Assembly (NCBI GenBank): GCA_003991915.1 | Contig: RQTK01000072.1 | Span: 397,326-461,325 of the forward strand | Source of the DNA: Elysia chlorotica | Lineage: Eukaryota; Mollusca; Gastropoda; Plakobranchidae | Direction of reading: 5' to 3' | Length of the DNA: 64,000 nt | In this document: positions 1 through 13,200 of the stretch, one piece after another | Layout: each line of letters opens with the position of its first letter | Numbering within the stretch: position 1 is the stretch's first letter | Notes under the pieces: generated by a model | The model's database searches: none | The model's input: only the letters and a program-made list of their open reading frames with translations | Told to the model about the DNA's origin: nothing | Position numbers and translations under genes: made by a program

Positions 1-253
1 AAACTTTGTTTATCCTTCTATAGTTTCGGTTGCATGATTAACAGGTCATACGGATACCGTAGATCAAATTATTATATTTAGTGCGCGACTTGTCTGGAAA
101 GGCGTACAAAATTATGCCAAGGCGCACAGGTTGGCAGCTCTACTTTGATCATCTACCGATTTTTGTACATTTGACCGAAAGTAGACCGCTAAACTGAAAA
201 TGAACGTTGAGTAATTGGAACTTCATTCCCCTCGTTTTTTGTGTGTTTTTTTT

Positions 254-372
254 GCTTAACTGCCGGCGGAGTACGGCATCGAGATTGGTCGGCAGTATCC
301 ATCTGACGCCTCTGATTGGCCGGCCTTTTTTATGCCGACCACAGCCGGCGAACTTGCACCCACGGCATGTGA
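254..372 (-). repeat. Diverged GC-rich SINE body
   Basis: It shares with 678-775 the order GATTGGxCGGCAG, ATCCxTCxGACGC, GATTGGCCGGC and CCACAGCCGGC, ending in AACTTGxACCCA. No tRNA head remains. Confidence 0.5.
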
Positions 373-674
373 GAATGCTAGCTACGAACTACACACTGCG
401 AACGGTGGGAAACTGGGAATCCGATGTTTCATTCATAAAACACAGTGAATGAGCCAATGGCCATAATTATCTCTTATTAACTTAAGTTTCGATATATACA
501 ACGAGTAAATAGTAAACAAAACGTTATTAATCTATCGGTACTTCGATTATTCTACTTAAGTACCTTTTATTCGATAAGACTGCAAAACCAGAAACGCATT
601 TGATTACAGTATTATTCTCAGTTAAAATCGTCCGATCGGACAATTTTTTTTCGAAATTAATTTTTTTTTTTTAA

Positions 675-892
675 TATCTGCCGGCCGACTGGCGGGATCG
701 GGATTGGCCGGCAGCATCCGTCGGACGCTCCGGATTGGCCGGCATGCCGGCCACAGCCGGCAAACTTGAACCCATGCATTATACTGACACCGACCCAACC
801 AGTAGGGAACGCAACAACCAGGATTCGAACTCCGGACCTTTTGCACCGGAAGCCGATGTTCTCCCCCTGGACCACTGCGCTCCCCAGAAAGA
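675..892 (-). repeat. tRNA-headed SINE, GC-rich body variant
   Basis: Read on the minus strand, this has the same tRNA-like head as the copy at 58190 (box-B-like GGTCCGGAGTTCGAATCC). It is joined to a body built from repeated TGCCGGC/GCCGGCA motifs (678-765). A diverged second copy of that body lies at 254-372. The head and the CAGTATAATG segment match the common SINE of this window while the rest differs, so this is a second subfamily or a chimera. Confidence 0.6.
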
Positions 893-967
893 GAGAGAGA
901 GAGAGGGATACAGAGACAGAGAGAGGGGTAAAGAGAGACAGATAGATAGATAGATAGATAAATAGAT

Positions 968-1021
<54 letters not shown>
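889..1021. repeat. (GA)n and (GATA)n microsatellite
   Basis: An interrupted GA tract, then GATA units at 941-968, then about 50 bp of uninterrupted GA. Confidence 0.95.
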
Positions 1022-1023
<2 letters not shown>

Positions 1024-1268
1024 TTTAAGATCTACCACACAGAGACAGCATGGATACAATGACTACTGTCTCAGTGGGTCACACAATACAGACACCAACC
1101 CAACAAATTTGCCTGATTGTGGGTCAAACCTCCAAAATCGAAGCCTAGCACTCTAACACTTAATCAACTTCCCCCCCTCCCCTTTCCCTCATTCTGCAAA
1201 TAGATGACAAAAATAATCCCTTAAGTCCTCTTCAGTTTCTATACCAACCAGCAGAGAGTGACCGTTAC

Positions 1269-4200
1269 CTGTGAGGCGATCTCGGCTTGTCTCCTGCAGT
1301 CTTGCTGGGCCAGCTCTGAGTTGTCGACGGCCGTCTGTCTCTGCTTCACGGCTTCTTCCAGCTCGTGTTGCAGGGTCATAAGCTGCTTGCGAAGGTCCCC
1401 ATGCTAACAGACACAACACAAAATATATTTATTTACTACTAAAAAAAGGATAAGCATGAGATAATTAGAAGGAGAACAAAAAATAATCAGAAAAGCAGAA
1501 AGCAAATCTCTCTCCTAGTTTAACTTGCCCTAGGTCTCAATAAAGATCCCAAATGGTAACAGATCCAAGCCCCAGAGTGGAAGACCCCCCAATAGGCATG
1601 TCATATTATACTAGCACCAACTCCACCAGTATGAAGCAATGTGGCTTAAGCAGGATTTGAACCCAAGACCTCCTACATTGGAGACTGACGCTTTGACCCC
1701 AGCGCCGCAATGTTCCCCATGAGAAATAAAATCTTAAATAACATGCATGAAATCCTGCATTACTCTTTCAGAAGGTAGTTTTTTCTTTTTTTTAAATTGA
1801 TATTCCATTGAGGTCGTTTCAAATTACAGGGACAGCTTTACTTTGAAGAGATGCCAGCTCTTTAAGATGAGAACATACATGAAAGAGATGCTCAATGTAT
1901 ATGGTAGAGATGATAAAAATTAGAATGCCACAGGAATGATAACAATTATCACAAAGTTTCTTCTAGAAGTAAAATTACTTATGTGAAAGGTGGATTTGTT
2001 TAATTCAGAAAGTCAAGTATAGGGTTTCGTCAAACGTACTTCCCTCTTAGTACAGAACTGAGTAATCAGATATTCTGAGCCATGGGGGTTGGGTTGGGTT
2101 GGTTTAACGTCCAGCAGCAGCACTATATAGGTTATATTGTGGACGGGCCCCAAGACGGACGTCTGACAATTTTATGTGCTGCTACACACAAGACAGGGCG
2201 GGGATACCATGACTCCTGTCTCAGCCGGTCACATTATACTGACACCGACCCAACCAGTAGGGAATGCAGCAGCCCGGGTTCAAACTCGAAACCTTTTGCA
2301 TCGGAAGCCGATGTTCTACCCCTGGACCACCGCGCCCCCCTCTGAGCCATGAGAATCCAATGTTTTTTTAAATACTGATATCTCTGTGTCAGTACTTCCC
2401 ATCTCTTGTTTGCACAAAATGCAAAGTCAAATGATATTAAGTCAGGTATCTAACTTCATTTTCAGCTACTAACTTAATAAAAAAAAAACACTCGATGCCT
2501 TAAAAACATGATCCAATTGCTTTCATAAGTGAAAAGTCATCTTATTCAGTCTTTATATAAATACACCTTTACTCAAGCAAAACTGTAATAAAAAGAGTAA
2601 TACTGGAAGAAAAATCCGCTTGAAGCTGATTTAATACATCAATGTATAATGTCATCATGTTACTACAGTTGGGCAATATAACTAGAGAACCCAACATTAA
2701 CGAAGCGCCACAAGACTTACAAAGTGTATAACTATTACAGCTTCGTTGTCAGCTCCTAGCAAAATGAAACACTTGCTACCGTCAATGATCCATTAATTTT
2801 AATTAGCCGAAAGTCATATCGGGTCGCCTTTCCTTTATAGACCTTTATCTTTACAACAGATCAGTACAACAAGTCAGCCCCACGACATGACTCACCAGCG
2901 ACTTGCTCTCGTTGGTCAGACGAGCGTTCTCTGCATTGGCCGCGTCCAGGTCTTGCGTCAAGAGCTCCACGCGTTTTTTCAGAGTTGCTTGCTCAGCCAG
3001 CGACTGTTGGATCTTGTTCTCACAAGCTGTCTCCACCGCTTTGCTTGCCTATGAGATATCAACGGGGAAGAATGGGAGAATTTTTCGTTGCAATTTATAA
3101 AGATTGAGAAAACAAGAATATTTTGCCTGAGAGATAATAATGGAATTCCATTTTGGATGCAAGCGATAAAGATTGAGAAAAACAGAACTTTCAAAGATAT
3201 CATTACCTTTCAACCTTGTTTTGGATTTTATTGTGTTTTGTGTGTGTGTGTGTGTGAAAAGGGGGTAGAACTTGAAGGATAAGTGTTGTAGATTTTTTCA
3301 AATTTCGACATTCCTAAATGGATAAAGAAAATCCTAATATCGATTCTTAAAAATAACAAGAAATGTAGTATATAGAGAATGAAGAGTGTAGAAGAATTGT
3401 AGACTCACTTCTTTCTCTTCCTTCATGCTCAGTTCCACACTGTCTGCAATCGTCTTGAACTGCTGCGCATGCTTCTTGGCTTCCTCTACTTGCAGACGCA
3501 GGCCTGAAATTCATAAATAAAGACTGCTTAGCAATAGTGTAATATTAAAACTATTATCACACATAAATGAGGACTGTTTGTCAATGGCATAATTATTGAA
3601 ACTCTTATTGGGAGACATGGAATTGCTTTGATTCAGCAATACTTTTATTGTGCCAGTATATAAAAACCTGCTGTCTTTATCGGAACACTTTGTATCTGCC
3701 ATCGAGTCTCCTTTAAAATGTAAAAACTCACAAAAACTAATGGTCCATATAATTCTCCCAAAATATTTTGCCTTCGAACTCTGTGACTAAACAAGGTTCA
3801 GGTCGATACAAAAAGAATGTACACAAGGATTTAAAGGTAGCTTTTTATTTTAAAAAAAAAATAACAGGCCCAATCCACTTCAAACTCAATGAGAGACGGA
3901 AAGTGGAGATATCACTCTGGCACCCAGTACTACTGATGCTATCTTTGTGACCAAAAAGCACTCTCCTACCTGTACAAGCTGTAATATCAAAGGCAAAGTC
4001 TTTAAAAGTAATTATGCTTCTGGGGACAGTGGTAGTTCAGGATGTCAGTGCTCTTGACCAGTAAGAGGTCTGAGATTCAAATCAAAGTTGGTACCTGCGT
4101 CCCTGCAGAGGATTCTTCTAGAAGCTCACCAAACAAGACGCTACTGAAAACCCAGAAAGTGAATATAAACAAAGCACATTGACAAGAGACAACTCACTCT

Positions 4201-4290
4201 TGATGAGAATCTGCTGCTGGGCTATCTGGTTCTTGAGATCCTTGACAGCTTCGGTGTCCACTCTGGATACCACATCAGCTGCGTCTTCCT
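1269..4290 (-). CDS. TPR: TPR exons 28-31, last in window
   Basis: Exons 4198-4290, 3409-3503, 2896-3048 and 1269-1403. Exon 31 has ELAQQDCRRQAEIASQ, matching human EQQARRDCQEQAKIAVEAQ near residue 1,100. It ends in phase 0 with donor GTAACG, so the message continues beyond base 1. No further exon was recognised in 1-1268. Confidence 0.88.
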
Positions 4291-7200
4291 CTGGGGGAGG
4301 AAAAGTGCAGTGAGGAAATTAACCCTGATCCTACGTCAAGGAATCAAAAACACCCAAAGCTTTTTTCAAAGTTTGATTCAAAGTACTAAAAATGGGAATT
4401 TTCCTTTGAAATTGTATGTGTTCCTCAAATATCCATTTCGACTATTTACAAAATGGGTGTCTATGGAGACTTATGGACAACTGTGCGATTAGGATTAACA
4501 GAGAACCAGTCACATAAACAGAGTAAAAAACAGTAAATGAGCTGTAAGGAAACATAAAAGTGTGTGAATTAATTCATACCAATTTTACTATATAACTATT
4601 TACAATGATTCTGAATCTTATCATCTGATTGTATTACTTTTTACTGTCCAAAAAAGTCATGATTAATTTAAACAAAAACAAAGTTTAATTTTATAGTGCT
4701 CTTGCATGACAAAGTATTCTCAATGCATTTTACAATACATAGGTAAATCGAAAAGACGTTTTTCAAAAATGTTAAAATTCCCTAGGAAGCAAAAAAAATT
4801 AGGACCATAAATAATTGACACATGACGCTGACAAAAGCTGTTGCATTAGGATTCTGAAGAATGCAATCTAGACACCAGTTTGCTCAGTGCTCACAGTTAC
4901 TGAATCGGGCATGACAATAGAGTGAGCACACCAAGTGTTGAATGAGCGGCAGGGAGGATGAGGGTAGTAACCTACCTCTTGTGGCTTGAGACGTCGCAAG
5001 ATTTTCCAGTTTGGTCTCTGCAGCGACAAGCTTTGCTTCACAGGTGCTTAACTGAGGATGAAAGATGAGTACAAGATTTTGTCTATAAATCGAATTTTCT
5101 CAATAATGGAGCACTTCAGATGTATCTCACTGGTCCTTCTTATGCAGGTAATACAAAAAAAAAATTCTTTTAGGGTTTAAAAATTTAACAGTTAACATTG
5201 TTTCCTGAAAAAGATTAATGTACATTTTCATTTTTAATTTTGTCTAGCATTTGGTTCAAAACGTGTCTTTTTTTTTTATCAAATAAGAAAAGAAAAGTAT
5301 TACAAACAGGTGATTCTATAGGAGCTCACCAAGTTTTTCAAGCTTGAATACATTTGCTGTAACCATTGTGTGGAAATATTCAACGCCATTTCAAACCAAC
5401 TGCCTACTTAATGTATACTTCTAGAATCAAGCCATGTATTGGCCAAAAACCTGTCCTGGTGGGACATACCTCCTGCTTGACAGTCTCAAGCTCTAGCGCT
5501 GCGTTGTCTGCCTTTGTCTGAACAGCCGCCGCCTTGTCTTTCTCGTGCTTCAACTCCAGGTGCACATTCTTCACAATGTCCTACAATTTCAGTGGTAATG
5601 GGGGAAAGAAGCAAGTCAAACAAGGGTTCTATGCTCTCATATTTTACTGTAAACAGCTAGGAAGAGGAGAAAAGGAAAATAAATACATGTGCATGTATCT
5701 TAACATTAAAGGAAATTTCAATTTAAAAAAATGTTTGCGCTGTTGTTTTTTGAAAGATAGAATTTAAAAAATAAATTTAAACTTTGGTTGGGAAAAATAA
5801 TTACTTGCAAATTAGCATAAGATAAACAAAAATTCACCATTTTACCCTGTCTTCAGTATTTCAGTACATCAGAATATTTGTACTGATTTACTGTATTCAG
5901 TGACAATGCTTGTTATTTGCCTACCAATGTTTTCTAAGGCCAAAGATTAGACTAATTGATATCCACTGTCAGCACCATACAAGCTATATTGTGGACAGGC
6001 CCTTAGACTAACATCTGACAATTTTATGTGCTACCACAAACGAGACAGGGTGGGGGAGACCTCAACTCTGTCTCAGCCTGTCACATTATACTGACACTGC
6101 CCCAACCAGAAGGGGTTTGGGTTTGGGTTGGTTTAACGTCCAACAGCAGCACTATATAGGCTATATTGTGGACAGGCCCCAAGATGAACGTCTGACCGAT
6201 GGGTGTACCTCCCAGGCCGTGGACTGCTGCGTGCGCTCCTCCAACATCGTCTCCAGCCTGCGCCGTAGCTGTGCCAGCTCCCTCTCCAGGCCCTCCACTT
6301 GGTTCGTGTGACGGGTCTTTGCCTCAAACTCTGACCTTTCCAAATTGTTCTGGACACACACAAAAAACAACAAAACCATTGTGATTGTTGATAAAACGTA
6401 GAGGAAAATTTGTTTTACTACAGATTACACTACCTCTGCTTTTTCTGTGTACAGTTGTACAATTTGACAATTATTATTATTCAACCCGCCACATATTTTT
6501 TTAAAGTCTAATACTAGTCATTTCTAATCAAAATTGGCATATCGTATTTTCTTTTTTCTTTTGTTTGTTAAGCTTTTTATTTATTACTTTTTACTATTTA
6601 AACAATAACAGTGCTTACTGACGCTAGTTTAAGCTTAATCATACATCATGTTTTATAGTCTTGTTTATATGTCATGGGGCACTGTGTTTTAAATATGAAG
6701 AAAATCCGAAAGAGGAATACAAAATGTTTCCATTTTAATGTACATTGAAAGAAACGCTTCAGTCGTGAGTCAGGTGAGTCACATGAAAACCATTTAGCAC
6801 CCAGTAACACCCCTATTCCCCTTCTAAACAACCGTGCCTGTGTGTAAAACCAATCACTTAAACGTAGCCGTGCCATACCTGTATGGCCTGCAGACTGGCT
6901 GTGAGCATGGCCTGGGCGCTGTGTTCACGCCGGATGCTCTCGAGCTCCATGGCGAGCCTCCTCTCCGCGTTCCGCAGCAGTTCCTTCTCCTTCTTGAGGT
7001 TCTCCACCTGCACCTGCCAGCGGGCCACATTCTCCTTGGCACCCATCAGCTCCTGCAGGGACAGACACGCCATGATAAATATATACACAGACCCAATTAT
7101 TTCAGGATTCACACCAGAGAAATATATATAAACATATGAACACAAAGTTTTGTCAGGTTGTACAGGTCCCTATCAGCTTCTGCTGACATGCACATCAAAA

Positions 7201-10200
7201 TCCCATCACAAAGAACAAAGGTGTCAGGAGGGAAGAAAATTACTGGATCATCCTTTATTTTACTTAGTCATTTTGTATCTCCCAGCATTTGTATTTATAA
7301 CTCGTCCATAAATTTTTTGGGAATGAGCTTTCAAATATTTTCTTGACATGCCATTTGGGGCATGACAGGGCAGCTTATTGTCCATATAAGTTTTTATTTT
7401 TCTGAACACGAAACCTGCCTTCCTTAGATGCTCTCTCTCCTACCAGATTCCTAGTTTTCGATTTCCAATTCCATCTTTTACTATTTCTATCAAAACTCTG
7501 CGAGTCAAAAAAGAAAAACTTAGAGCAAACTAAAGGTTGGCTTCTTAATGCCAAAGTAGGCAACTAGGCCATATGTGGCAGAATGGGAAAATTGGAAGTC
7601 CAAAAAGGCATAAAATTTAGTTTTCAGTCCAGTTCCTTTGATACAGACCTCCTTGAGGTGGGCGATGGCGGACTCATGCTTGTGGATGTTGGAGGCCTGT
7701 AGATGGTTCCGCTCCTGCAGGAGGTTTATTTCCTTCTTGTAACCGGCAACATTGTCCTGAACAATCTTGTATCGTTCCGTTGCAAAATTGAGCTGGAGGG
7801 GGGAAAAACGTTTTATAACAGGTGGTTCATTTACCTGTGTACTTAATAGATTGATAGACATAAATAGTATACACTTTTCTGCTTTTTTCACCATTCACTG
7901 CCCTACACCTAAAAAAAAAACTGTGAATCATTTTAAAAATGTCTAGTGTTAAGATTTCATTATTCTTAACCCTTCAACTTCCAAATAGAAAACAAGAATT
8001 TCTCCAAAGACAAACGGTATCCTTCCCTTTGAATAAAAACTGTACAGTTTAAATATTAATAGTTCAGTAAATCATAATCTATAAATATTTTTCTCTGTTT
8101 AAGGTGAGCGATATTTCTTAAAAAGTAAAAACAATATTTCACCTAGTTATTTTGTTTTCCTTAATATAAAAAAAAACAACCCATTAACTTGCATCTGCTA
8201 GTCGTAATGACTAAATCTGAACATACACATTCTCTATTCACTTATTTTAATAGAGATTCACTAGATATCCTACCTGAGTGTTCAGCTTGGTATTGCTCAC
8301 TCTCAAGTCTGCCAAGGTCTGCTTCATTTTCTCACTGCTTTCATTCAGCATCCTGAAACAGCAACCAAAATAAAATTCTATGCTATTGCAAGCGACCAAA
8401 ATAAAACTTCATGCTTTTGCTAGCAACCAAAATCTCTATGCTATTGCCAGTTTCCAAAATACAACTTCATGCTTTTGCTTTTACAAGAACATGATCAAAG
8501 CCTGAAGATCTTTGACAAATTTTTATCCTAAGGACTCTTGTGATTAGAATAAAAAAAAGAAAAAGAAAGTTGAACACAAATAAAAAAAAATGTGTACTTC
8601 TCAGCAACATAAAAAAAAATCATTGAATAATTCTTGACCAGTATAACATAATTAGTACACTGCTTCAATGCACCGTTGAACTTGACCACTTTACCTTTCG
8701 TTCTCTGCTCTGTCTTTCTTGTAAGCATCAAACTCGGCTTTCATCTCTCTGAGAGCCTCTCTGGCCTTCTCCAGCTCTTTACTCTTGGCCTCCACCTCTG
8801 CCAGACTGTCCCTGGTCTGTGACAGACCGCTGCTGCTTGGCATGTGCTGCTTCGGAGTGGAGGTCACATGGGGCGTCGCAGGAACCTGAATACACCGTGG
8901 AACAAAGAGTTAAAATTAGAAACTAGCAGGAACCTGCATACACAGTGGAACAAAGAGTTAAAATTAGAAACTAGCAGGAACATGCACAAGTACAAGAGGA
9001 GAATTTTGAAAATAGAAATAAAAAGTTTAAATATGAATCCACATTGTACATCAGGTGGTAAAAAATACCCATACGTTTTTTAAACTTACATTGGGACACT
9101 TCTTTGCAATTTCAACTTTTAATCCTTTGAAATTGTATAGTTCCTCAACTATCTATTTTGATTATTTTAAATGTGGTGTTCCCCACAGCCTAAAAACCGG
9201 GGTACAAAACATGACACACCATTAGGGTTACAGGGTTACTATATATTGGATGCTGGTTAAACTTTCATGACCCCAAAGTAAAGTTAGTTTAATGACCTTC
9301 ACGCTTTGAAGAGAATGATGATTCTACAAAATTTGAAACTATAGTCAAGTATGTGCAATGTTGATACAAAATGTTCATAAAAGCCACACACAAAAAAGTA
9401 TGTGGACGAGGGAAAGAGGTCATAACAAACTTCAGTCACTCTGGTGTGTCTGTCCATAAAAATGTTATTTGAAAAAGAATACAAACTAAAAAAAATCAAC
9501 CGAATTTGGCCAACTACACATTCACACATTCACACACCATATCAACCTTAATACTCAAACTGCACTTTGGCAAAGACACATGATACCAGCAGAATACATC
9601 AGTATCTTGCTGCAATAGAACATAGTTAGGACACACCGGGTGACAACAATTTAGAACTTTCAACAGTTTGTGAAACTGAATAACATAACACAGCAAAGAT
9701 CCCTGAATTTTGAGGACATAAAACTATCAGAATAAGATACCAAGTTCCATCCATAAGATAATTTTGTGCCTTTTGGATCTCACCTTGAGAACTGTATGTC
9801 AACTCCTGGGCAGAAGTACTTGCTTTAAAAAAAAATACAAAATGCCTGGTTTGTTATGTTTACTACAGAATTAAGAATTTTCCAGATGCCAGTGAGACTT
9901 GCCAGCCATATGAAGCTTAAACAATATCAAAGTTATACCCCCCTGCCCCCTGCTTTCATTTCACCATCGACAAAATGGTGCCAAGCTGCTTGAGATTAAA
10001 ACCCACTAGGAAACTTTATAAATCACCATTCAACATGTTCCATCTACAACTCAAGAGAATTGAAATTGGATGAGTTATACACACTCAATCACACACACAC
10101 ACACACACAGAGCTGTTTAACTCACATCTTCCAGTGATCCGCCTCGCTGCACCAACACTCGGTACATGTCCCGCTGTCGCACAATCGTTTCAACCTGTAC

Positions 10201-13200
10201 AAAGAAAAAGGGCAGTAAATAAAAAAAGACTCTTAACAATAGTTTCTCTGTTTCTTTCTTAGCATTCTTATGTCAGCAACTAGGCTATATCATTGACATG
10301 TCCCTGACGATTTTATATGCTGCCATATAGAGACAGTGCATGGACACTATGACTTCTGTCTAAGTCCGTCACACTTAACTGATTTCCACTGACAAATTTG
10401 CTTTACCACTTGTGTCAGCAACAATTTCTCAAGACATGAGGAGCAGAGAGTCTCTCATCTGATCTACTTGTTTATTCAAATAAAAAAATAAGTAACATTC
10501 TCCTTTCCAGATCTGATTGTTATAATAATCAAGTTAAAGGCTTAAACAACTACATGTATAACACAAAAATGCCAATAGAAAGCAAAAAAAATTGAGCTTG
10601 AGTCATAAAACAGCTTCACGATAATATTGTAATTGTAAAATCAATCTACTGGGTAAATTGAAATGACAAAAGTTAATAATCTACCAAAATAAGAAAGTTA
10701 CTATCTTCTCATATGAGGCTAAATGGGAAAGATTTCACTAATAAGGGACTTTGTGGGAATTCTCACCATTTCAGCCTGTCGAGCCCTGGCGTCTTTCAGA
10801 TGATCCAACTCTGTCATTGCAAATTCCAACTGCTGCTTCATCTCCTGCATTCTGAACGACCAAAGCAGATATGGAACATCAAAACATTTAGCCTATTTGC
10901 CCAGAGTTGATCTGATTGTTTTTACTTTTCAATATGCCTGATCAAAATCCTAAGCAAATCACTGGGTTGCTGAAAGTGTGGACAGTGCAAGATATAACAG
11001 AGACCAACTATAAGTCTTCTCTTTGTGTCTTAAGTGCCCCTGAAGAATCCTATACAGCCATTTAACAAAATGTATTCATTCCATTCCCTTAACTGTGGTC
11101 CTAATAGTTCAAGTAGTGAAACATATTCACGTGATTCATTAGATGAAAGATATATTTGAGAGTACCAATAAATGTGCTAACAATGTACTAAAGTAAACAA
11201 AATCACACAAAGACAAAGAAAAATGTTTCATGGTGTTGATCTGTACCTCTAACAGGCTAGAAGGACGATTAAGTCTTACTTTTGTGTTGTTGCCTCGTTT
11301 TCTTCCAGCTCTCGCTTCTCACTCAGCTCCCTGCAGACTCCTATCAGCTTCTCATTCTGCTTTTGGAGTTCTTCGATGTTTCTAATTGTTATAGGAAGAA
11401 GAAAAAAGCAGCAAATAAAATCAGACAACAGTTCAGAAAAAGCATCTAGATCTGAAAGAGATATATCATATAACAATAGATTTTTTCTACTCTTCGTAGA
11501 ACCTAACAAAATTTTGAGAATTAGTTAAAAATTACTGTTATAGTAAAACAATCCATTCAAAATCGAATTTTGGCTCTTGGGGAACCCAAATGGAAACTTT
11601 CTCTAATTAACTGCCTACTGTGAAAATTCAACGCAACAGAAAACAATATGCTGTTCTTTGTGTATATCACATCACAGCTCACATATAATTATATTATATC
11701 CTTTGTATTTCACGTAGATTTCTAGTAATAGACATGACATGCCATGTGAGCTGCAAAAATATTGTCAATCTTCACCAGCTAATAGGTCTGAGCTAAGCAG
11801 CTATTGGAAGTCTGAGCTGAACATCTATTGCAGACCAGTTAACATTTACGCATTGGGTAGTTATCAGGTCCCTTAGGGCGGACACTGCATTGGACTGTAA
11901 GAAACAAGGCATGGTTGGATATATATATAGGGTATATTAACTCAACAGAGGCACATTTGAACATGTAAGCGGTGAACTAGACATTCGATTTGAGAGATTA
12001 AAAAAAGCTGAGGTTTTCAAATCAGCACAAATTTTTCAACTCTATCTTTATTGGCTCAACAGATATGAATCTGAGAAAAACCATAAAATAATCCGCAATT
12101 TCATGAGTATAGCAAGCAAAATACTGTGGTTCTGTTGAGCTAAAGGGTTTCGTAAAGTAGTGAAAACTATTAGGTTACAAAGAAATAAGGCAAGTTAAGA
12201 AGGTGCAGTCACCTGAACGTGACAAGTTTCTCTGTGATGATGGAGGAGCTGGAGACCTCGCTGGAGGAGACATCCATGCCTTCGTCCATCACAACCCGGC
12301 CCCCTCTCAGCTCCTCAGTCTCTCTCAGCAAGCGCTGAACCTGAAACAGACACAGGGATTGGGTGCAGGGAGGGAATATACAGGAAGTAAGGTAAGATGA
12401 TTGAATATCAACGCTACTTAAAATACTATTATTTCCTATAACGCACAGATATGAATGATTGTAAAATAGTGCTTTCCCTAGCAGATATCAGATTCGTTAA
12501 AAGCGTAAAAAGCATAATGCAATAGTTTGAAATTAGATAAAAATAGATCCAAAGTCTGAAAATTAAAACTTCTCATGAACATAAGTATTTTAAAGGGGAT
12601 ATGTTATTAATTTACTCATTGGCTTTATTAGAATCAGAATCATATTTCAGTTTTTCCGGTTCAAATCTCTTATATTGAAGTCAATTTAATCCAGATTCCT
12701 TGATACCACCCCATGAGCATTACACAAGTACTATATCTCAAGCAACAAGCAAGGGCAATCACTCCTAGAGAAAGTGCTTACATTAACCAAACAAGGAGAA
12801 AGCTGATGTGCTACCACTATTGCCAAGGGGGGATTGCTACAATTTTAGTCAACGTAATGATTGATCTATGGTCCTTTTTTCATTAATTTATGTAATTTGA
12901 ATCATTTTGATTTAAAAGTTTAGACCATTCCCAAACTGTTAAAATTATGAGATTTCCATTGTGAAACCAGAAAGTATAAATATATATCCTCACTTTTCCT
13001 CTCTTTATGAGCAGAGTTTCTTTGTTTGTTTTTTTTTTTTTTATCAACATAGTCTTGATGCAATGATGAAGTGTCATTATTGAATTTAAAAATATGTTCT
13101 TTAATGCATATAAAACCTAAATAAATAATAATGATAATAAATCCTGTATTAAAAATGTTTCCCATTGTTACTACAAAAAAAAAAGTAATTCCAATGACAG

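Larger units (their letters stand above)
1..1268. other. TPR intron, repeat-rich
   Basis: No coding exon is visible. The stretch holds two GC-rich SINE-body copies (about 254-372 and 675-892), a (GA)n/(GATA)n tract (889-1021) and a decayed SINE body at about 1036-1125. The rest is unremarkable. Confidence 0.7.

Noticed and set aside
2082-2345. 87-codon frame containing TDPTSRE
   Set aside because: It lies wholly inside a SINE; the same peptide appears at other SINE copies.
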